From: Dactylosporangium siamense
GTDB lineage: Bacteria > Actinomycetota > Actinomycetes > Mycobacteriales > Micromonosporaceae
Assembly: GCF_016862795.1 (NCBI RefSeq)
Contig: NZ_BONQ01000155.1
Span: forward strand, 1-64,000
Direction of reading: 5' to 3'
DNA length: 64,000 bases
Within the stretch, counting starts at the first letter, position 1; every line of letters starts with the position of its first letter. This document shows, in pieces, positions 31,699 to 41,300 of this stretch. The position numbers were made by a program, and so were the translations under genes. Under the pieces are notes generated by a model. It searched no databases and was not told the origin of the DNA. It saw only the letters and a program-made list of their open reading frames with translations.

Positions 31699-32376
31699 TT
31701 GGCACCGAAGGCGTCACGACCACCGCTCAGTCGCGAGCGGGTCCTGGCCGCGGCGGTCGCGCTGGTCGACGGGCACGGCCTGGCGGCGCTGACGATGCGC
31801 CGGCTCGCCGTCGACCTCGGCGTCGAGGCGATGTCGCTCTACTACCACCTGCCCGACAAGGAGACGCTGCTCGACGGCGTCGCCGAGACCGTGGTCGACG
31901 AGGTCGTCGCGGCGGTCGGCCCGCCGGTCGGCGAGGACTGGAAGGCGGTTCTGCGCCGGCAGTTCCTCACCGCCCGCGACGTGATGCTGCGCCACCCGTG
32001 GGCACCCGGGCTGCTCGGCACCCGCCGGAGCGTGCCGGCGGGCGTGTTCCTGTACTACGAGCAGATCCTCGGCACCCTGATCGGCGGCGGGTTCACCTAC
32101 CGCCTCGCGCACCGGGCGCTGCACGCGTTCGGCAGCATGCCGCTCGGCTTCGCCCAGGAGGTGTTCAGCCCGGCCACGGCCGGCGGCAGCATGGACGTCG
32201 AGGACACCGAGGAGAGCCTGGCCGCGATGGCCGAGGCGATGCCGCACCTGACCGCCATGGTCGCCGCCGAGCTGCACGCCGAGACCGACCCGACCCTCGG
32301 CTGGTGCGACAGCCAGGTCGAGTTCGAGTTCACCCTCGACCTGCTCCTGGACGGCCTCGACCGGCTCCGCGCCTGA
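31699..32376 (+). CDS. TetR-family regulator with TetR_C-type effector domain
   Basis: The 225-residue protein begins at a TTG codon preceded by GAAGGAGGG. It has the helix-turn-helix LTMRRLAVDLGVEAMSLYYHLPDKETLLDGV (first 60 residues) and a C-terminal domain with the FEFTLDLLLDGLDRLRA ending shared with the TetR at 56447-57127. It is divergent from the DUF4386 gene across two palindromes and is probably its repressor. The inducer is unknown. Confidence 0.87.
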   Translation: MAPKASRPPLSRERVLAAAVALVDGHGLAALTMRRLAVDLGVEAMSLYYHLPDKETLLDGVAETVVDEVVAAVGPPVGEDWKAVLRRQFLTARDVMLRHPWAPGLLGTRRSVPAGVFLYYEQILGTLIGGGFTYRLAHRALHAFGSMPLGFAQEVFSPATAGGSMDVEDTEESLAAMAEAMPHLTAMVAAELHAETDPTLGWCDSQVEFEFTLDLLLDGLDRLRA

Positions 32377-32382
32377 CCGGCG

Positions 32383-34947
32383 TCACAGCTGGTGCAGGTC
32401 GCGCAGCAGCTCGGACAGCGCCACCTCGTCGACGGCGCCCAGCTGGACCTCGTCCGCGGCGTTGCGCCGGTACCCGATCCGGCCGCGCGACACGACCAGG
32501 GCGCTCAGGGTCTGCTCCGGGTCGTCACCGGGGCGGCCGATCGTGAAGCCCGGCTTCAGCCGGACGTAGGCCCGCAGCCCGTCCGGCAGCGGCCGTTCGA
32601 TCCACGGCTGGTGCCCGTTGTCCTGCGGTGTGGCGCGGCTCCAGCCGGACCGTTCGAGCCCGAGCACCCGCCCGGACGGCACGACCCGGCCGTCGAACGT
32701 GTCGAGCTGCGTCGCCTTCGCCTCCTGCGGGGTGAGCGCGTAGGTCTCGCGGCCCAGTTGGGGGAAGGGCTGCAGCAGCTCGTAGTCGGCGAAGACGTCG
32801 GCCCACCGCGTCGCGGCGGCGAGCCGCAGCGGGTGGGCGACCCCCACCAGCGCGCCGCCGGGCAGCGGGAGCGTGTCGTCGTCGACGCCTGCGTACGAGC
32901 CGTCCTCCGCCACCCGGAACGATCCGTCCACTGTGGAGCCGTCGGCCGCCGCCCCGAACGACCAGACGAGCCGCCGGGCCAGATGGCTGACCAGGGGATG
33001 ACCGACGATGAAGGTGGCGAACTCGGGTGCCGTCCAGCGCCGCCCGGTCACCATCGCCCGCTCGAACCGGCGGATCTGGTCACCGGCCAGGGTCCGCACG
33101 TCCTTCTTGAGCGCGCTGAACCGCTGGTACGCGGCCGGGCCGAGGGTGGCGTCGTCGCGGGCGCCTGGCTTCGGCAGCGACTTGAGCCGCTTGCCGTCCT
33201 CGTCGGCGACCGTGGGCCTCAGCTGGTCGTCGAAGCCGACGACGAACCGGCGCGGGCCGTAGTCGAGCACCAGACCGCCGTCGGCCCGCAGGCCGAGATC
33301 CGGCACGAGCCGGTCGGCGAGCTGCTCGCCGGTCAGGCCGAGCCGCCCGGCGACCGCGTGCAGCATGCTCCGCGCGGAGGAGGCGAGCCCGGCGAACTTC
33401 ACCTTCTCCGCGACGTCGTTGAGGTGGATGAGCGCCACGTCGGTGCCCAGCCCGGTCAGCACCGACAGCCCGGCGACCGAGCGGTGGTGGCCACCCGAGC
33501 CCGGCCACACCTTGATCAGCGGGGTCAGCCGCCGGACCACGTCGTCGTCGCCGATCCAGGCCAGCCCGAGCATCGCCCAGGTGCCGGACGTCGGCATCCC
33601 GATCGACTGCCAGCGCTGGAACAACGCCCAGCCGAACGCGGCCAGGGACGCCCGGTCGCAGGCCGCGACGACCTCGTCGAGGCCGGCCGGCGGCTTTCCG
33701 GCCCGGGACCCGAGCAGCAGCACGACGAGCCGCCGGGTCGTGTCGATCGGCAGGGCCCGGCCGGTCGACAGCCGCACCCGCGGCAGGATCGCGGCGTCGG
33801 CCCAGCCGGGCAGCTCCGGCAGCGGGCTGTGGACCAGCAGCGGCGCCGGGATCTCCCCGGGGTCGCACTCCGGCACCCGGGCGGGGGCCCAGTCGGTGCC
33901 CAGGTGCGGCCGGGCCAGTTCGAGCGCCTCGGGATAGCCGGTCGCGTACGCCTCGAACAGCTCGTCGTCCAGCAGGCGGATCGCCCGGACGGGAAAGCGC
34001 TGCCCCGCGTCGAGCAGGGCGAGCCGCACCTGCGGCTGCTCGGCGTGCGCGATCAGCGTCCGGAACGCGTCGTCGTCCGGCAGGGCCGCCAGCGCGGTGG
34101 CGATCCGCTCGCGTTCCTCGGTGTGGTACGGCAGCAGCGACCCCAGCAGCTCGCCGAGAACCGGGGCGAGCGCGGTGCCCACGCCGTCCATGACCGTTGC
34201 CAGGGCGCCGTCGGACGCCAGGAGCTGGGTCCGCCACGGGGACACCGTGAACCGGGACAGCTGCTCCGCGTCGCCGAGCGCGAACATGACGAGCCCGACC
34301 GAGTGGCCCGCCGTGCGCGCGGTGCAGGTCGCGATGTCCTCGTCGACCCAGTCCTTGCACTCCGGCATCAGGAACGACGTCACGGCCCGTGCGGGCAGGC
34401 CATGCGCTGTGCGTACCGTGGCCAAAACGTCGCGCACGGCGGCGTGATCCTCGTCGTTCGCCGCGACGAGGTGGGCCCGGACCCGGCCGAGGATCGGCAA
34501 CCACTCCAGGTTGGTGTCCTCAGCCGGCAGGCGGCGGACGATCGGCTCGTTCGGGCGCAGCCAGCGGGCGCCCGGCTCACCGACCCGCAGCCCGACCAGT
34601 TCGGCCGCGGCGACGGCGGCGAACACCAGCCCGTGGGCGGCGATCCAGGCGTCGGCGATCACCGTCGTGTCGACGCGGGTGCCGGCGACGTGGCGCAGGA
34701 CCTTCGCGGCGACCACCGCCGCGCCCAGCGGCGACGCCACCCCTTGCGCCGCCGCTCTCAGGTCCGGGTCGGTCTCGGGGTGGGCGAGGGACCCGGTGAG
34801 GTTGCCGGCCTTCGCGGCGACGAGGCGCTCGAGCTTCTTCACCGCGTCCTTCGTCGGGAACGGCGCCGGGACGGCGACGCCACCCCGGCGCGGATACAGT
34901 CCCGGCAGCCACGACGACGGGAGCACCAGCAGATCCTCGTTGCGCAC
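32383..34947 (-). CDS. Large DUF4132-domain protein
   Basis: The 854-residue protein has no signal peptide or membrane helix. The last 250 residues match the DUF4132 pattern seen in MolR-like proteins (RFSALKKDVRTLAGDQIRRFERAM, VGHPLVSHLARRLVW, then VAHPLRL...W...QPFPQLGRETY). The upstream part is a helical-repeat-like scaffold. The GTG at 34947 is selected for GAGGAGGAG upstream. Function is unknown; DUF4132 proteins are sometimes linked to WGR domains, which I do not see here. It converges on the preceding TetR gene with a 6-bp gap. Confidence 0.8.
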   Translation of the reverse strand: MRNEDLLVLPSSWLPGLYPRRGGVAVPAPFPTKDAVKKLERLVAAKAGNLTGSLAHPETDPDLRAAAQGVASPLGAAVVAAKVLRHVAGTRVDTTVIADAWIAAHGLVFAAVAAAELVGLRVGEPGARWLRPNEPIVRRLPAEDTNLEWLPILGRVRAHLVAANDEDHAAVRDVLATVRTAHGLPARAVTSFLMPECKDWVDEDIATCTARTAGHSVGLVMFALGDAEQLSRFTVSPWRTQLLASDGALATVMDGVGTALAPVLGELLGSLLPYHTEERERIATALAALPDDDAFRTLIAHAEQPQVRLALLDAGQRFPVRAIRLLDDELFEAYATGYPEALELARPHLGTDWAPARVPECDPGEIPAPLLVHSPLPELPGWADAAILPRVRLSTGRALPIDTTRRLVVLLLGSRAGKPPAGLDEVVAACDRASLAAFGWALFQRWQSIGMPTSGTWAMLGLAWIGDDDVVRRLTPLIKVWPGSGGHHRSVAGLSVLTGLGTDVALIHLNDVAEKVKFAGLASSARSMLHAVAGRLGLTGEQLADRLVPDLGLRADGGLVLDYGPRRFVVGFDDQLRPTVADEDGKRLKSLPKPGARDDATLGPAAYQRFSALKKDVRTLAGDQIRRFERAMVTGRRWTAPEFATFIVGHPLVSHLARRLVWSFGAAADGSTVDGSFRVAEDGSYAGVDDDTLPLPGGALVGVAHPLRLAAATRWADVFADYELLQPFPQLGRETYALTPQEAKATQLDTFDGRVVPSGRVLGLERSGWSRATPQDNGHQPWIERPLPDGLRAYVRLKPGFTIGRPGDDPEQTLSALVVSRGRIGYRRNAADEVQLGAVDEVALSELLRDLHQL

Positions 34948-35016
34948 CGGCGGACTCCTCCTCGAACCGACCCTCAGATCCCGACACCCTAGTGCCCGGC
35001 TGGGTATCGTGTCGGG

Positions 35017-36066
35017 GTGGAATATCGCGCGCTCGGCCGGTCCGGCCTGATGGTCTCCGTCCTCACCATGGGCACGATGACGTTCGGCGGCAAGGGTGGC
35101 TTCGCGGCCGTCGGCGCCACCGACGTGCCCGGGGCGCGCCGGCAGGTCGACCAGTGCCTCGACGCCGGGGTGAACCTCATCGACACCGCCGACGTCTACT
35201 CCGACGGCGAGTCGGAGCGCATCGTCGGCGAGGTCCTGCAGGGCCGCCGCGACGACGTGCTGGTCGCGACGAAGGTCCGGATGCCGATGGGGCCCGGCCC
35301 GAACGACGCCGGGCTGTCCCGGCAGCACGTGATCGCCGGGTGCGAGGCGAGCCTGCGCCGGCTCGGCACCGACCACATCGACCTGTACCAGCTGCACGAG
35401 TGGGACGGCGTCACCCCGCTGCAGGAGACGTTCGAGGCGCTCGACCTGCTGGTGCGCTCGGGCAAGGTCCGCTATGTCGGGCTGTCCAACTACGCCGGGT
35501 GGCAGCTGATGAAGGCGGTCGGCACGGCGATCCTGCACGGCCTGCCGCGCCCCGTCAGCCAGCAGATCTACTACTCGCTGCAGGCGCGCGACGCGGAGTA
35601 CGAGCTGATCCCCGCCGCCGTCGACCAGCACCTCGGCGTCCTCGTGTGGAGCCCCCTGGCCGGTGGGCTGCTGTCGGGCAAGTACCGGCGCGGGCACCAA
35701 CCGCCCGCCGGCTCCCGGCACCTCTTCGATTGGGACGAGCCGCCGGTGTACGACGAGGAGAAGCTCTACGACACCGTCGAGGTGCTCGTCGAGATCGGCG
35801 CGGGCCACGGGGTGTCGGCCGCGCGGGTCGCGCTCGCCTACATCCTCGGCCGCCCCGCCGTGACGTCGGTGGTCATCGGCGCCCGCACGAGCGAGCAGCT
35901 GGCCGACAACCTCGCCGCCGCGGACCTGGTCCTCGGCGACGAGGAGCGGCGCCGGCTGGACGACGTCAGCGCCGTCAACCTGCTGTATCCGTACTGGCAC
36001 CAGGCGAAGACCGCCCGGGACCGGCTCTCACCCGCCGACCTGACCCTGCTCGGCCCGCATCTCTGA
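35017..36066 (+). CDS. Aldo/keto reductase
   Basis: The 349-residue protein is an NADPH-dependent aldo/keto reductase of the YajO/Tas-like group. The catalytic tetrad is visible: D in NLIDTADVYSDG, Y in the same segment, K in VATKVRMP and H in LYQLHEWDG. The cofactor loop GARTSEQLADNL is near the C-terminus. The GTG at 35017 lies six bases after TATCGT, consistent with a leaderless mRNA, and no ribosome site is seen. Substrate unknown. Confidence 0.92.
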   Translation: MEYRALGRSGLMVSVLTMGTMTFGGKGGFAAVGATDVPGARRQVDQCLDAGVNLIDTADVYSDGESERIVGEVLQGRRDDVLVATKVRMPMGPGPNDAGLSRQHVIAGCEASLRRLGTDHIDLYQLHEWDGVTPLQETFEALDLLVRSGKVRYVGLSNYAGWQLMKAVGTAILHGLPRPVSQQIYYSLQARDAEYELIPAAVDQHLGVLVWSPLAGGLLSGKYRRGHQPPAGSRHLFDWDEPPVYDEEKLYDTVEVLVEIGAGHGVSAARVALAYILGRPAVTSVVIGARTSEQLADNLAAADLVLGDEERRRLDDVSAVNLLYPYWHQAKTARDRLSPADLTLLGPHL

Positions 36067-36225
36067 CTAACCCTTGACGTAGGCGCGTTGCTCGGCGACC
36101 AGGTTGTCCCGGACGGTGCAGAGGTCCACGCCGCGCACGTGCCCGCCGGTGTACCGGTAGTGCCACAGCACCACGACCCGGTCACCGGCCTCGAACACCT
36201 CCTCGGCGGTGAACCGGGCGTTCGG
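36067..36225 (-). pseudogene. Fragment of a SnoaL-like (NTF2-fold) protein
   Basis: Only the C-terminal half of a SnoaL-like protein is recognisable: NARFTAEEVFEAGDRVVVLW, then HYRYTGGHVRGVDLCTVRDN and the typical ending VAEQRAYVKG. Upstream to 36304 the reading becomes out-of-frame and low-complexity, and the domain's first half (about 60 residues) is missing. I read it as a decayed gene between two intact neighbours. Confidence 0.6.
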
Positions 36226-36304
36226 GGGAGTCCGCGAACAGCGGCATGCCACGCGACGTCCGCGGCGCGGCTGGTGGAGCTGTCGCGGAGTCCGGCGAGC
36301 GACG

Positions 36305-37174
36305 TCAGGCGCTCGTGAGGACCTGGCGCAGCCTGGCGGCGAACTCCTCGGGCTTGCCGGCATAGCCGTGCTCGCCGCCGAGGAAGCCGCCGTGGTGGCT
36401 CGGGAACACCCTCGCGTCCTGGCCGAGCAGCGCGGCGGTGGCGACGGCGGTGCGCGCGGTGTAGGTGCCCGCCGACTCCTCGCCGACCGCGATCACGATC
36501 CGGGTCGGTGCCGCGGCGAGTGCGGCCGGGTCGGGGCGGTAGTCGGTGACCGCCCAGGAGCGCTTCGACAGCAGCGGGTCGTCGCGGGTGCCGTCGTCGC
36601 CGGTGGGCATGCCGAACATCGCCGGGTCCGGCGCGGGCTGGGCGAAGAACTCGTCGGTGAACTCGCCCTGCCAGGACGTCATCGCGATGAACGCGGCCAT
36701 CCCCGCGCCCCAGCCCTTCGACTCGTAGGCGTCGTTGAAGAACGCCCGGGCGCGGTCGGCACCCTCGGCGTCGGGGAGCGCCGAGCTGATCGGCGGCTCG
36801 TGCGCCACCAGCGTGGCGACGTCGGCCGGGTGGGTCGCGACCAGTTCCAGGGCGGTGACCGCGCCGCCGCTGCTGCCGAACACGTCGACCGGGCCGGTGC
36901 CGAGCGCCTTGATCAGCGCGTGCAGGTCGGCGGCCTGCTGCTGCGGCGTGTTGTCGGTGCCGCCGTCGGTGCGGACGCTGCGGCCGAGCCCGCGCGGGTC
37001 GTAGGTGACGACCGTGCGGTCCGGGAAGAGCCCGGCGAGCGTCGCGAAGCCGTCCGCCGCCATCGGCTGGCCGATCATGAGCAGCGGCGGCTGCCCGTCG
37101 GCCGGCGGGAGCGGGCCGCGCACGTCGTAGACCAGGTCGACACCGGGCAGCGCGAGGGTGTGCGTCTGCGTCAT
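36305..37174 (-). CDS. Alpha/beta hydrolase
   Basis: The 289-residue protein has the alpha/beta-hydrolase fold with nucleophile Ser in GSSGGAVTALELVA (about residue 105), the oxyanion segment GQPMAADGF, and a likely His in GGEHGYAGKPEEFA near the end. No signal peptide is present. The ATG at 37174 follows TAGGCT by seven bases, fitting a leaderless mRNA. It resembles uncharacterised hydrolases of actinomycetes; substrate unknown. Confidence 0.88.
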   Translation of the reverse strand: MTQTHTLALPGVDLVYDVRGPLPPADGQPPLLMIGQPMAADGFATLAGLFPDRTVVTYDPRGLGRSVRTDGGTDNTPQQQAADLHALIKALGTGPVDVFGSSGGAVTALELVATHPADVATLVAHEPPISSALPDAEGADRARAFFNDAYESKGWGAGMAAFIAMTSWQGEFTDEFFAQPAPDPAMFGMPTGDDGTRDDPLLSKRSWAVTDYRPDPAALAAAPTRIVIAVGEESAGTYTARTAVATAALLGQDARVFPSHHGGFLGGEHGYAGKPEEFAARLRQVLTSA

Positions 37175-37237
37175 GCAGCCGAGCCTACGACGTCGCACCC
37201 GTGCGGCGGTGCAGGTTGAGGGGACGGCTCAGGGCCG

Positions 37238-37660
37238 TCAGATGTCCACGTCGATCGAGATGGTGCCGGTGTCCACGGTGCAGATCTCGGTGGTGCCGCC
37301 GGCCATGGTGAAGTCGACGTTGTACGGGTGCTCGGCGCCGCCGCCGTCGGTGAGGGTCAGGTTGGCGACGCCGGTGCTGCCCGGGGTGTGCTGCGACGAG
37401 ACGAGCTTGATCCTCCACGGCCGTTGCAGGCTCTCGAAGTCCGTCTTGAGCTGGTCCGCGGTCAGCGGCTTCGCGGGCCGGGCGGCGGTGCACCAGTGCG
37501 CCGCGGCGGCGGTGTAGTCGGCGCGCTCCAGCTCGCCGAAGAGCCCTTCGACGGCCACCTTGATGCGCTTGCCGTCGCCGTGCTCGAACGGCTCGGCCAT
37601 GCAGGCGGTGAGGGCGAGCGCGAGGGTGAGGCAGGCGGTCACGGCGAGCTTGCGCGTCAT
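37238..37660 (-). CDS. Small secreted lipoprotein
   Basis: The 140-residue protein has a lipoprotein signal with the lipobox LTAC at about residues 17-20 after a hydrophobic run (AVTACLTLALALTACMAEP). The mature domain is short, with two further Cys (WCTAARP and EICTVD) that could pair. I do not recognise a family; a similar size and pattern occur in actinobacterial DUF4878-like lipoproteins. It is transcribed with the hydrolase downstream (63-bp gap). Function unknown. Confidence 0.65.
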   Translation of the reverse strand: MTRKLAVTACLTLALALTACMAEPFEHGDGKRIKVAVEGLFGELERADYTAAAAHWCTAARPAKPLTADQLKTDFESLQRPWRIKLVSSQHTPGSTGVANLTLTDGGGAEHPYNVDFTMAGGTTEICTVDTGTISIDVDI

Positions 37661-37745
37661 GCCCGCCACGGTAGGTGCCGGCGGCCCGTTGGTGCGTCGG
37701 GCCGCCGACATCTGCCGTGCGGTGTGGATCACCGTGCGGTTCGGA

Positions 37746-39347
37746 TCACCGCAGCGGCACGTCCACGTAGGACCCGCCGGCGACGGTGACCGAGCCGCCG
37801 AAGGTGTTCGCGTCGTAGTACAGCGGGTCGACCGTGTCCACGACGAGGGTGAGCGAGTGCCCGGCCGGCACGTCGTACGCGGTCGCCTGCAACGCCACGT
37901 CGACGCTGCGGCTGCCGCCCGCGGTGCCGAGCCAGCTGACGGGGGCGTGCGTGATGAGCTTGGCGTTGCCGAGGCTGTCGAGGTCGTAGAGGTACGCCAC
38001 GACGGTGCCCTGGGCGGCGGTGCCCGTGAGGTTCAGATGCACCTTGGGGATGCCCCGGATGCGCTGGACGCTCGACGGGCGGTCCGAGGCCCAGACCCCG
38101 GCCCGGAGCCGGTCCACGGTCGGCAGCCAGATCTGCGGCAGGATCCCGGTGAGCGCGGCGGCGCCGTTGGTGAGCAGCACCACCCCGCCGTCGGCGGTCG
38201 TGTTCAGGTCACTCGGCAGCGTCTTGCTCCAGCCCGTGGAGGGTGCGCCGCCGAGCAGCCCGGTCCCGTCATACCAACGGATCTGGCCCAGCCCGTACCG
38301 GCGGACGCTCCCGTTGAGCGAGGACCACGCCGGGTAACTCTCCTGGCCGGCGTTGTGCGGATTGACGAGCACCGGGGGTTCCGCGCCGATCCCGGTCTCG
38401 ACCCCCGCGAGGTACTGGTCGAACCAGCGGTAGGCGCTGCTCCACACGTCGTTGGGCAGGCCGATGACACCGGTGAGCTCGGCGATGGCGTGGTCACCGG
38501 GCCGCAGCTCCAGGCGCTTCGGGCCGGCCAGCCGGCCGTAGAAGTCGACCAGCTGGTTGGGCGGGAAGATCGAGTCGCCCCACGAGTTGGCGATGAGCAC
38601 CGCCGGGCGGTTCGCGTTGATCGCGTCGAGGTAGGTCGCCGCGGAGCGGACGCCGGCCCACGCCATGATCTGCGCGACGTTGCGGTTGGCGTTGAAGTCG
38701 TCGAGCTTGCCGGTCAGGTCCGGCCCGGCGTTGCCGAGCAGGGCGGCGGCGAGCTGCAGCAGCCCGGCCGACTGCTGGTGGCGGGTCTGGTCGCCGTACA
38801 GCGAATACACCAGGTCCGTCCAGCCGCTCATCATGACGACCGCCCGGATGCGCGGGTCGAACGCCGAGCCGAGCAGGCTGATGCCGGCGCCGTAGGAGAT
38901 GCCGGCCGCGCCGATGCGGGACGGGTCGGCGGTGGTGTTCGCGATCGTCCAGTCGATGACCTTCGACAGGTCGGCCATGTCCTTCGGCCCGGCGGTGTCG
39001 ATCTCGCCGCCGGAGGACCACCAGCCGCGCGGGGTGTAGGACACGACCACATAGCCGCGGCCGGCGAGGGTCTTGGCCTGGGCGATGTACTCGAGGTCGT
39101 TGAGGCCCCAGCTGGCGGGGAAGACGATCGCCGGGTAGCGGCCGGCGGCGGACGGGGCGATCACGTTGGCCTTGAGCACGACACCGCCGGAGCCGGTGAT
39201 GTCGACGAACCGGAAGCCGGTGGTGGCTGCTGCTGCTTCGGTGCGTTCCGTGGCGGCGGTTGCCGGGCTGGGGCTCGCGGCGGTCAGGATGGCCGCGGCG
39301 AGCACGGCCAGCAGGACGGCGGACAGGGGTGTTCGGCGCTTCGCCAT
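37746..39347 (-). CDS. Secreted CocE/X-Pro dipeptidyl-peptidase-type (S15) hydrolase
   Basis: The 533-residue protein has a Sec signal peptide (about 1-33, KRRTPLSAVLLAVLAAAILT). An S15-type alpha/beta-hydrolase domain follows with nucleophile Ser in GAAGISYGAGISLLG and the DSIFPPNQLVDFY and GDHA segments around the Asp and His. A C-terminal jelly-roll (about 400-533, beginning near GVWASD) is typical of the family. It should act outside the cell on acylated or prolyl substrates. The ATG at 39347 has GGAGGAG upstream; the GTG at 39353 is too close to it. A divergent TetR gene and an inverted repeat lie upstream. Confidence 0.85.
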   Translation of the reverse strand: MAKRRTPLSAVLLAVLAAAILTAASPSPATAATERTEAAAATTGFRFVDITGSGGVVLKANVIAPSAAGRYPAIVFPASWGLNDLEYIAQAKTLAGRGYVVVSYTPRGWWSSGGEIDTAGPKDMADLSKVIDWTIANTTADPSRIGAAGISYGAGISLLGSAFDPRIRAVVMMSGWTDLVYSLYGDQTRHQQSAGLLQLAAALLGNAGPDLTGKLDDFNANRNVAQIMAWAGVRSAATYLDAINANRPAVLIANSWGDSIFPPNQLVDFYGRLAGPKRLELRPGDHAIAELTGVIGLPNDVWSSAYRWFDQYLAGVETGIGAEPPVLVNPHNAGQESYPAWSSLNGSVRRYGLGQIRWYDGTGLLGGAPSTGWSKTLPSDLNTTADGGVVLLTNGAAALTGILPQIWLPTVDRLRAGVWASDRPSSVQRIRGIPKVHLNLTGTAAQGTVVAYLYDLDSLGNAKLITHAPVSWLGTAGGSRSVDVALQATAYDVPAGHSLTLVVDTVDPLYYDANTFGGSVTVAGGSYVDVPLR

Positions 39348-39437
39348 GCGCACTCCTCCGGGGGTTCATCAGGGCGGGTGCCTCGGTGGCGGGAGCGTAG
39401 GAGTGCGTACCGAGAATTTGAAGTTCATGACATTATC

Positions 39438-39453
39438 GTTACTTGCCGGTAAC
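39438..39453. promoter_or_regulatory. Inverted repeat upstream of TetR gene
   Basis: GTTAC-TTGCCG-GTAAC lies in the 131-bp divergent region between the S15 hydrolase and a TetR gene. It is a candidate TetR operator. Confidence 0.45.
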
Positions 39454-39478
39454 ATGAGTGCGTTTCAGGGAGGTGGTC

Positions 39479-40048
39479 GTGCTGTACGGAGCCCAGACGC
39501 CGCGTCGCCGGGACGCGCAGCGCAACCGCTCGGCCATCGTCGAGGCGGCCACCGAACTGATGCTGGGCCGGCACACCGCGGTGCTGATGCCGGAGATCGC
39601 CCGGCGGGCCGGGGTCGGGCAGGCGACCATCTACCGCCACTTCCCGGACCGGCAGGCGCTGACCGCGGCCGTGGTCGCGCACGAGCTGGCGCGGCTCGAG
39701 GCATACGTGGCCGCCAACGCCGACCGGCCGGCGGCGTTCCGGGACCTGCTCGCCGAACTGCTGCGGACCCAGATCGCGATGCGGCCGCTCGTCCTGCACG
39801 TGCGCCGGCTGGACCGCCAGACGCGCGACCGGTACCAGCAGCGCATGATCACCACGCTCACCGCGCCGTTGCGGCGGGCCCAGCAGGCCGGTTACGTCCG
39901 CGCCGACCTCGCCCCGGCCGACCTGGCCCTGCTGTGCACGATGATCGAGGGTGTCGTGGAGTCCGCCGACGCCTCCGCCGCGACCCGCTCCATCGACCTC
40001 ATGCTGGAGGGGGTCTGCATCGGGGCGCCGGTTCCTGGCGCGGAATGA
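39479..40048 (+). CDS. TetR-family transcriptional regulator
   Basis: The 189-residue regulator has a helix-turn-helix in residues 12-58 (LMPEIARRAGVGQATIYRHFPDRQAL) and a C-terminal SCO1402/KstR-like helical domain with QQAGYVRADLAPADLALL. The GTG at 39479 is selected for GGGAGG upstream. It is divergent from the secreted hydrolase with an inverted repeat between them, so local control is likely. Ligand unknown. Confidence 0.87.
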   Translation: MLYGAQTPRRRDAQRNRSAIVEAATELMLGRHTAVLMPEIARRAGVGQATIYRHFPDRQALTAAVVAHELARLEAYVAANADRPAAFRDLLAELLRTQIAMRPLVLHVRRLDRQTRDRYQQRMITTLTAPLRRAQQAGYVRADLAPADLALLCTMIEGVVESADASAATRSIDLMLEGVCIGAPVPGAE

Positions 40049-40173
40049 CCGCCGCGATCGACATCCCGTTCCGCCGGCGCGGATCACCCTCACCGACGAC
40101 CGCAACGGGTCGGCTGTTCGGCGCTTCGATTCGTACGCACCGGGGCGGCGGAGAGGCCGGGTCCTGCCGCAGA

Positions 40174-41262
40174 ATGAGCGGCGTGACCATTGTGGACCCG
40201 CCCGGCATCCCGTTCCATCGGCTTGCCCGCACCCCCGCGCACCGCTGGTGGCGCCCGATCACGGGCACGCTGGTCGTGCTGGCGGCCGGGTTCGGGATGA
40301 TGATGGCCATCTACAGCGTCGCGTCGGTCGTGGCCGGCGCCGGCGGCCGGTCGGTCGGCGAGGACGGCGTGTTCCCCTTCGGGGCGATCGGCAACACCGC
40401 GCTGGACCTGCTGGTGCTGGCGGCGATCATCCCGTGCGTGCTGTTCGCCGTCTGGTGGGGGAAGGTCCGGACCGTGGGCACCGTCTCGTCGGTCCAGGGC
40501 CGGCTGCGCCTGCGCTGGCTCGGCGCGTGCCTGCTGGTGTCGGTGCCGGTCGTGCTGGTGATGGTGGCCGCGACGACCGTGCTGTTCGTCGTGACGGACC
40601 CCGGTGGCGCCGAGGAGGAGGCCGGCGACTGGGTCGGCGCCGGTGAGTTCACGGTCGCGGTGCTGATGCTGTGCCTGCTGGTTCCGTTGCAGGCGGCCGC
40701 GGAGGAGTACCTGTGCCGCGGCTGGTTCCTGCAGGCCGTCGGGGCGTTCGTGCGTGCGCCGTGGCTGCCGATCGGGATCCAGGCGCTCATCTTCGCCGCG
40801 ATGCACGGGCTCGGCACCTCGTGGGGGCTGGCGGAGGTGATCTGCTTCGGCGCGGTCACGGGATGGCTGGCGGTGCGCACCGGTGGCCTGGAGGCCGGCA
40901 TCGCCCTGCACGCGGTCAACAACCTGGTCGGGATGGTCATCTCGGCGGCCTTCGGCGACCTCGCGAACACGGAGACCGCCGTCGACGCGCCGTGGCAGCT
41001 CTTCGCCGTCGACGCGCCGATGCTGGTGGTGTACGCCCTGGCGATCGCCTGGCTGGCCCGCCGCCGCAACGTCGTGAACCTCGCCCCACCGCTGCCGCCC
41101 GCGCCGTCCGACTCGTCCACTCCGCCCGCGCCGACCGGCCCGCCCGGGCCGACCGGCCCGGCCACTCCAGCCGGCCCGACCACTCCGTCCGGCCCGACCA
41201 CTCCGTCCGGCCCGGCCGCGCCGGACGGGCCGAACACCGAGACGGTGCCGCAGCCCGCCTGA
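40174..41262 (+). CDS. CPBP-family intramembrane metalloprotease with Pro-rich tail
   Basis: The 362-residue protein has about eight membrane helices and the CPBP (Rce1/Abi) motifs EEYLCRGWFLQ, then HGLGTSW and HAVNNL, the Glu/His residues of the glutamic-type intramembrane site. The last 55 residues form a Pro/Thr/Gly tail with short repeats (PTTPSGPTTPSGPAAPDGP), encoded by 18-bp near-repeats at about 41170-41215. The ATG at 40174 is uncertain; a GTG three codons later is possible. Substrate unknown. Confidence 0.85.
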   Translation: MSGVTIVDPPGIPFHRLARTPAHRWWRPITGTLVVLAAGFGMMMAIYSVASVVAGAGGRSVGEDGVFPFGAIGNTALDLLVLAAIIPCVLFAVWWGKVRTVGTVSSVQGRLRLRWLGACLLVSVPVVLVMVAATTVLFVVTDPGGAEEEAGDWVGAGEFTVAVLMLCLLVPLQAAAEEYLCRGWFLQAVGAFVRAPWLPIGIQALIFAAMHGLGTSWGLAEVICFGAVTGWLAVRTGGLEAGIALHAVNNLVGMVISAAFGDLANTETAVDAPWQLFAVDAPMLVVYALAIAWLARRRNVVNLAPPLPPAPSDSSTPPAPTGPPGPTGPATPAGPTTPSGPTTPSGPAAPDGPNTETVPQPA

Positions 41263-41300
41263 ACCGCGGGCCGGAACCGCCGGCCGGATGCTCGGAGGCG

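Noticed and set aside
32392-34992. 866-codon open frame antisense to the DUF4132 gene
   Set aside because: Codon pattern and composition are those of an antisense shadow; the opposite strand has a coherent domain and ribosome site.
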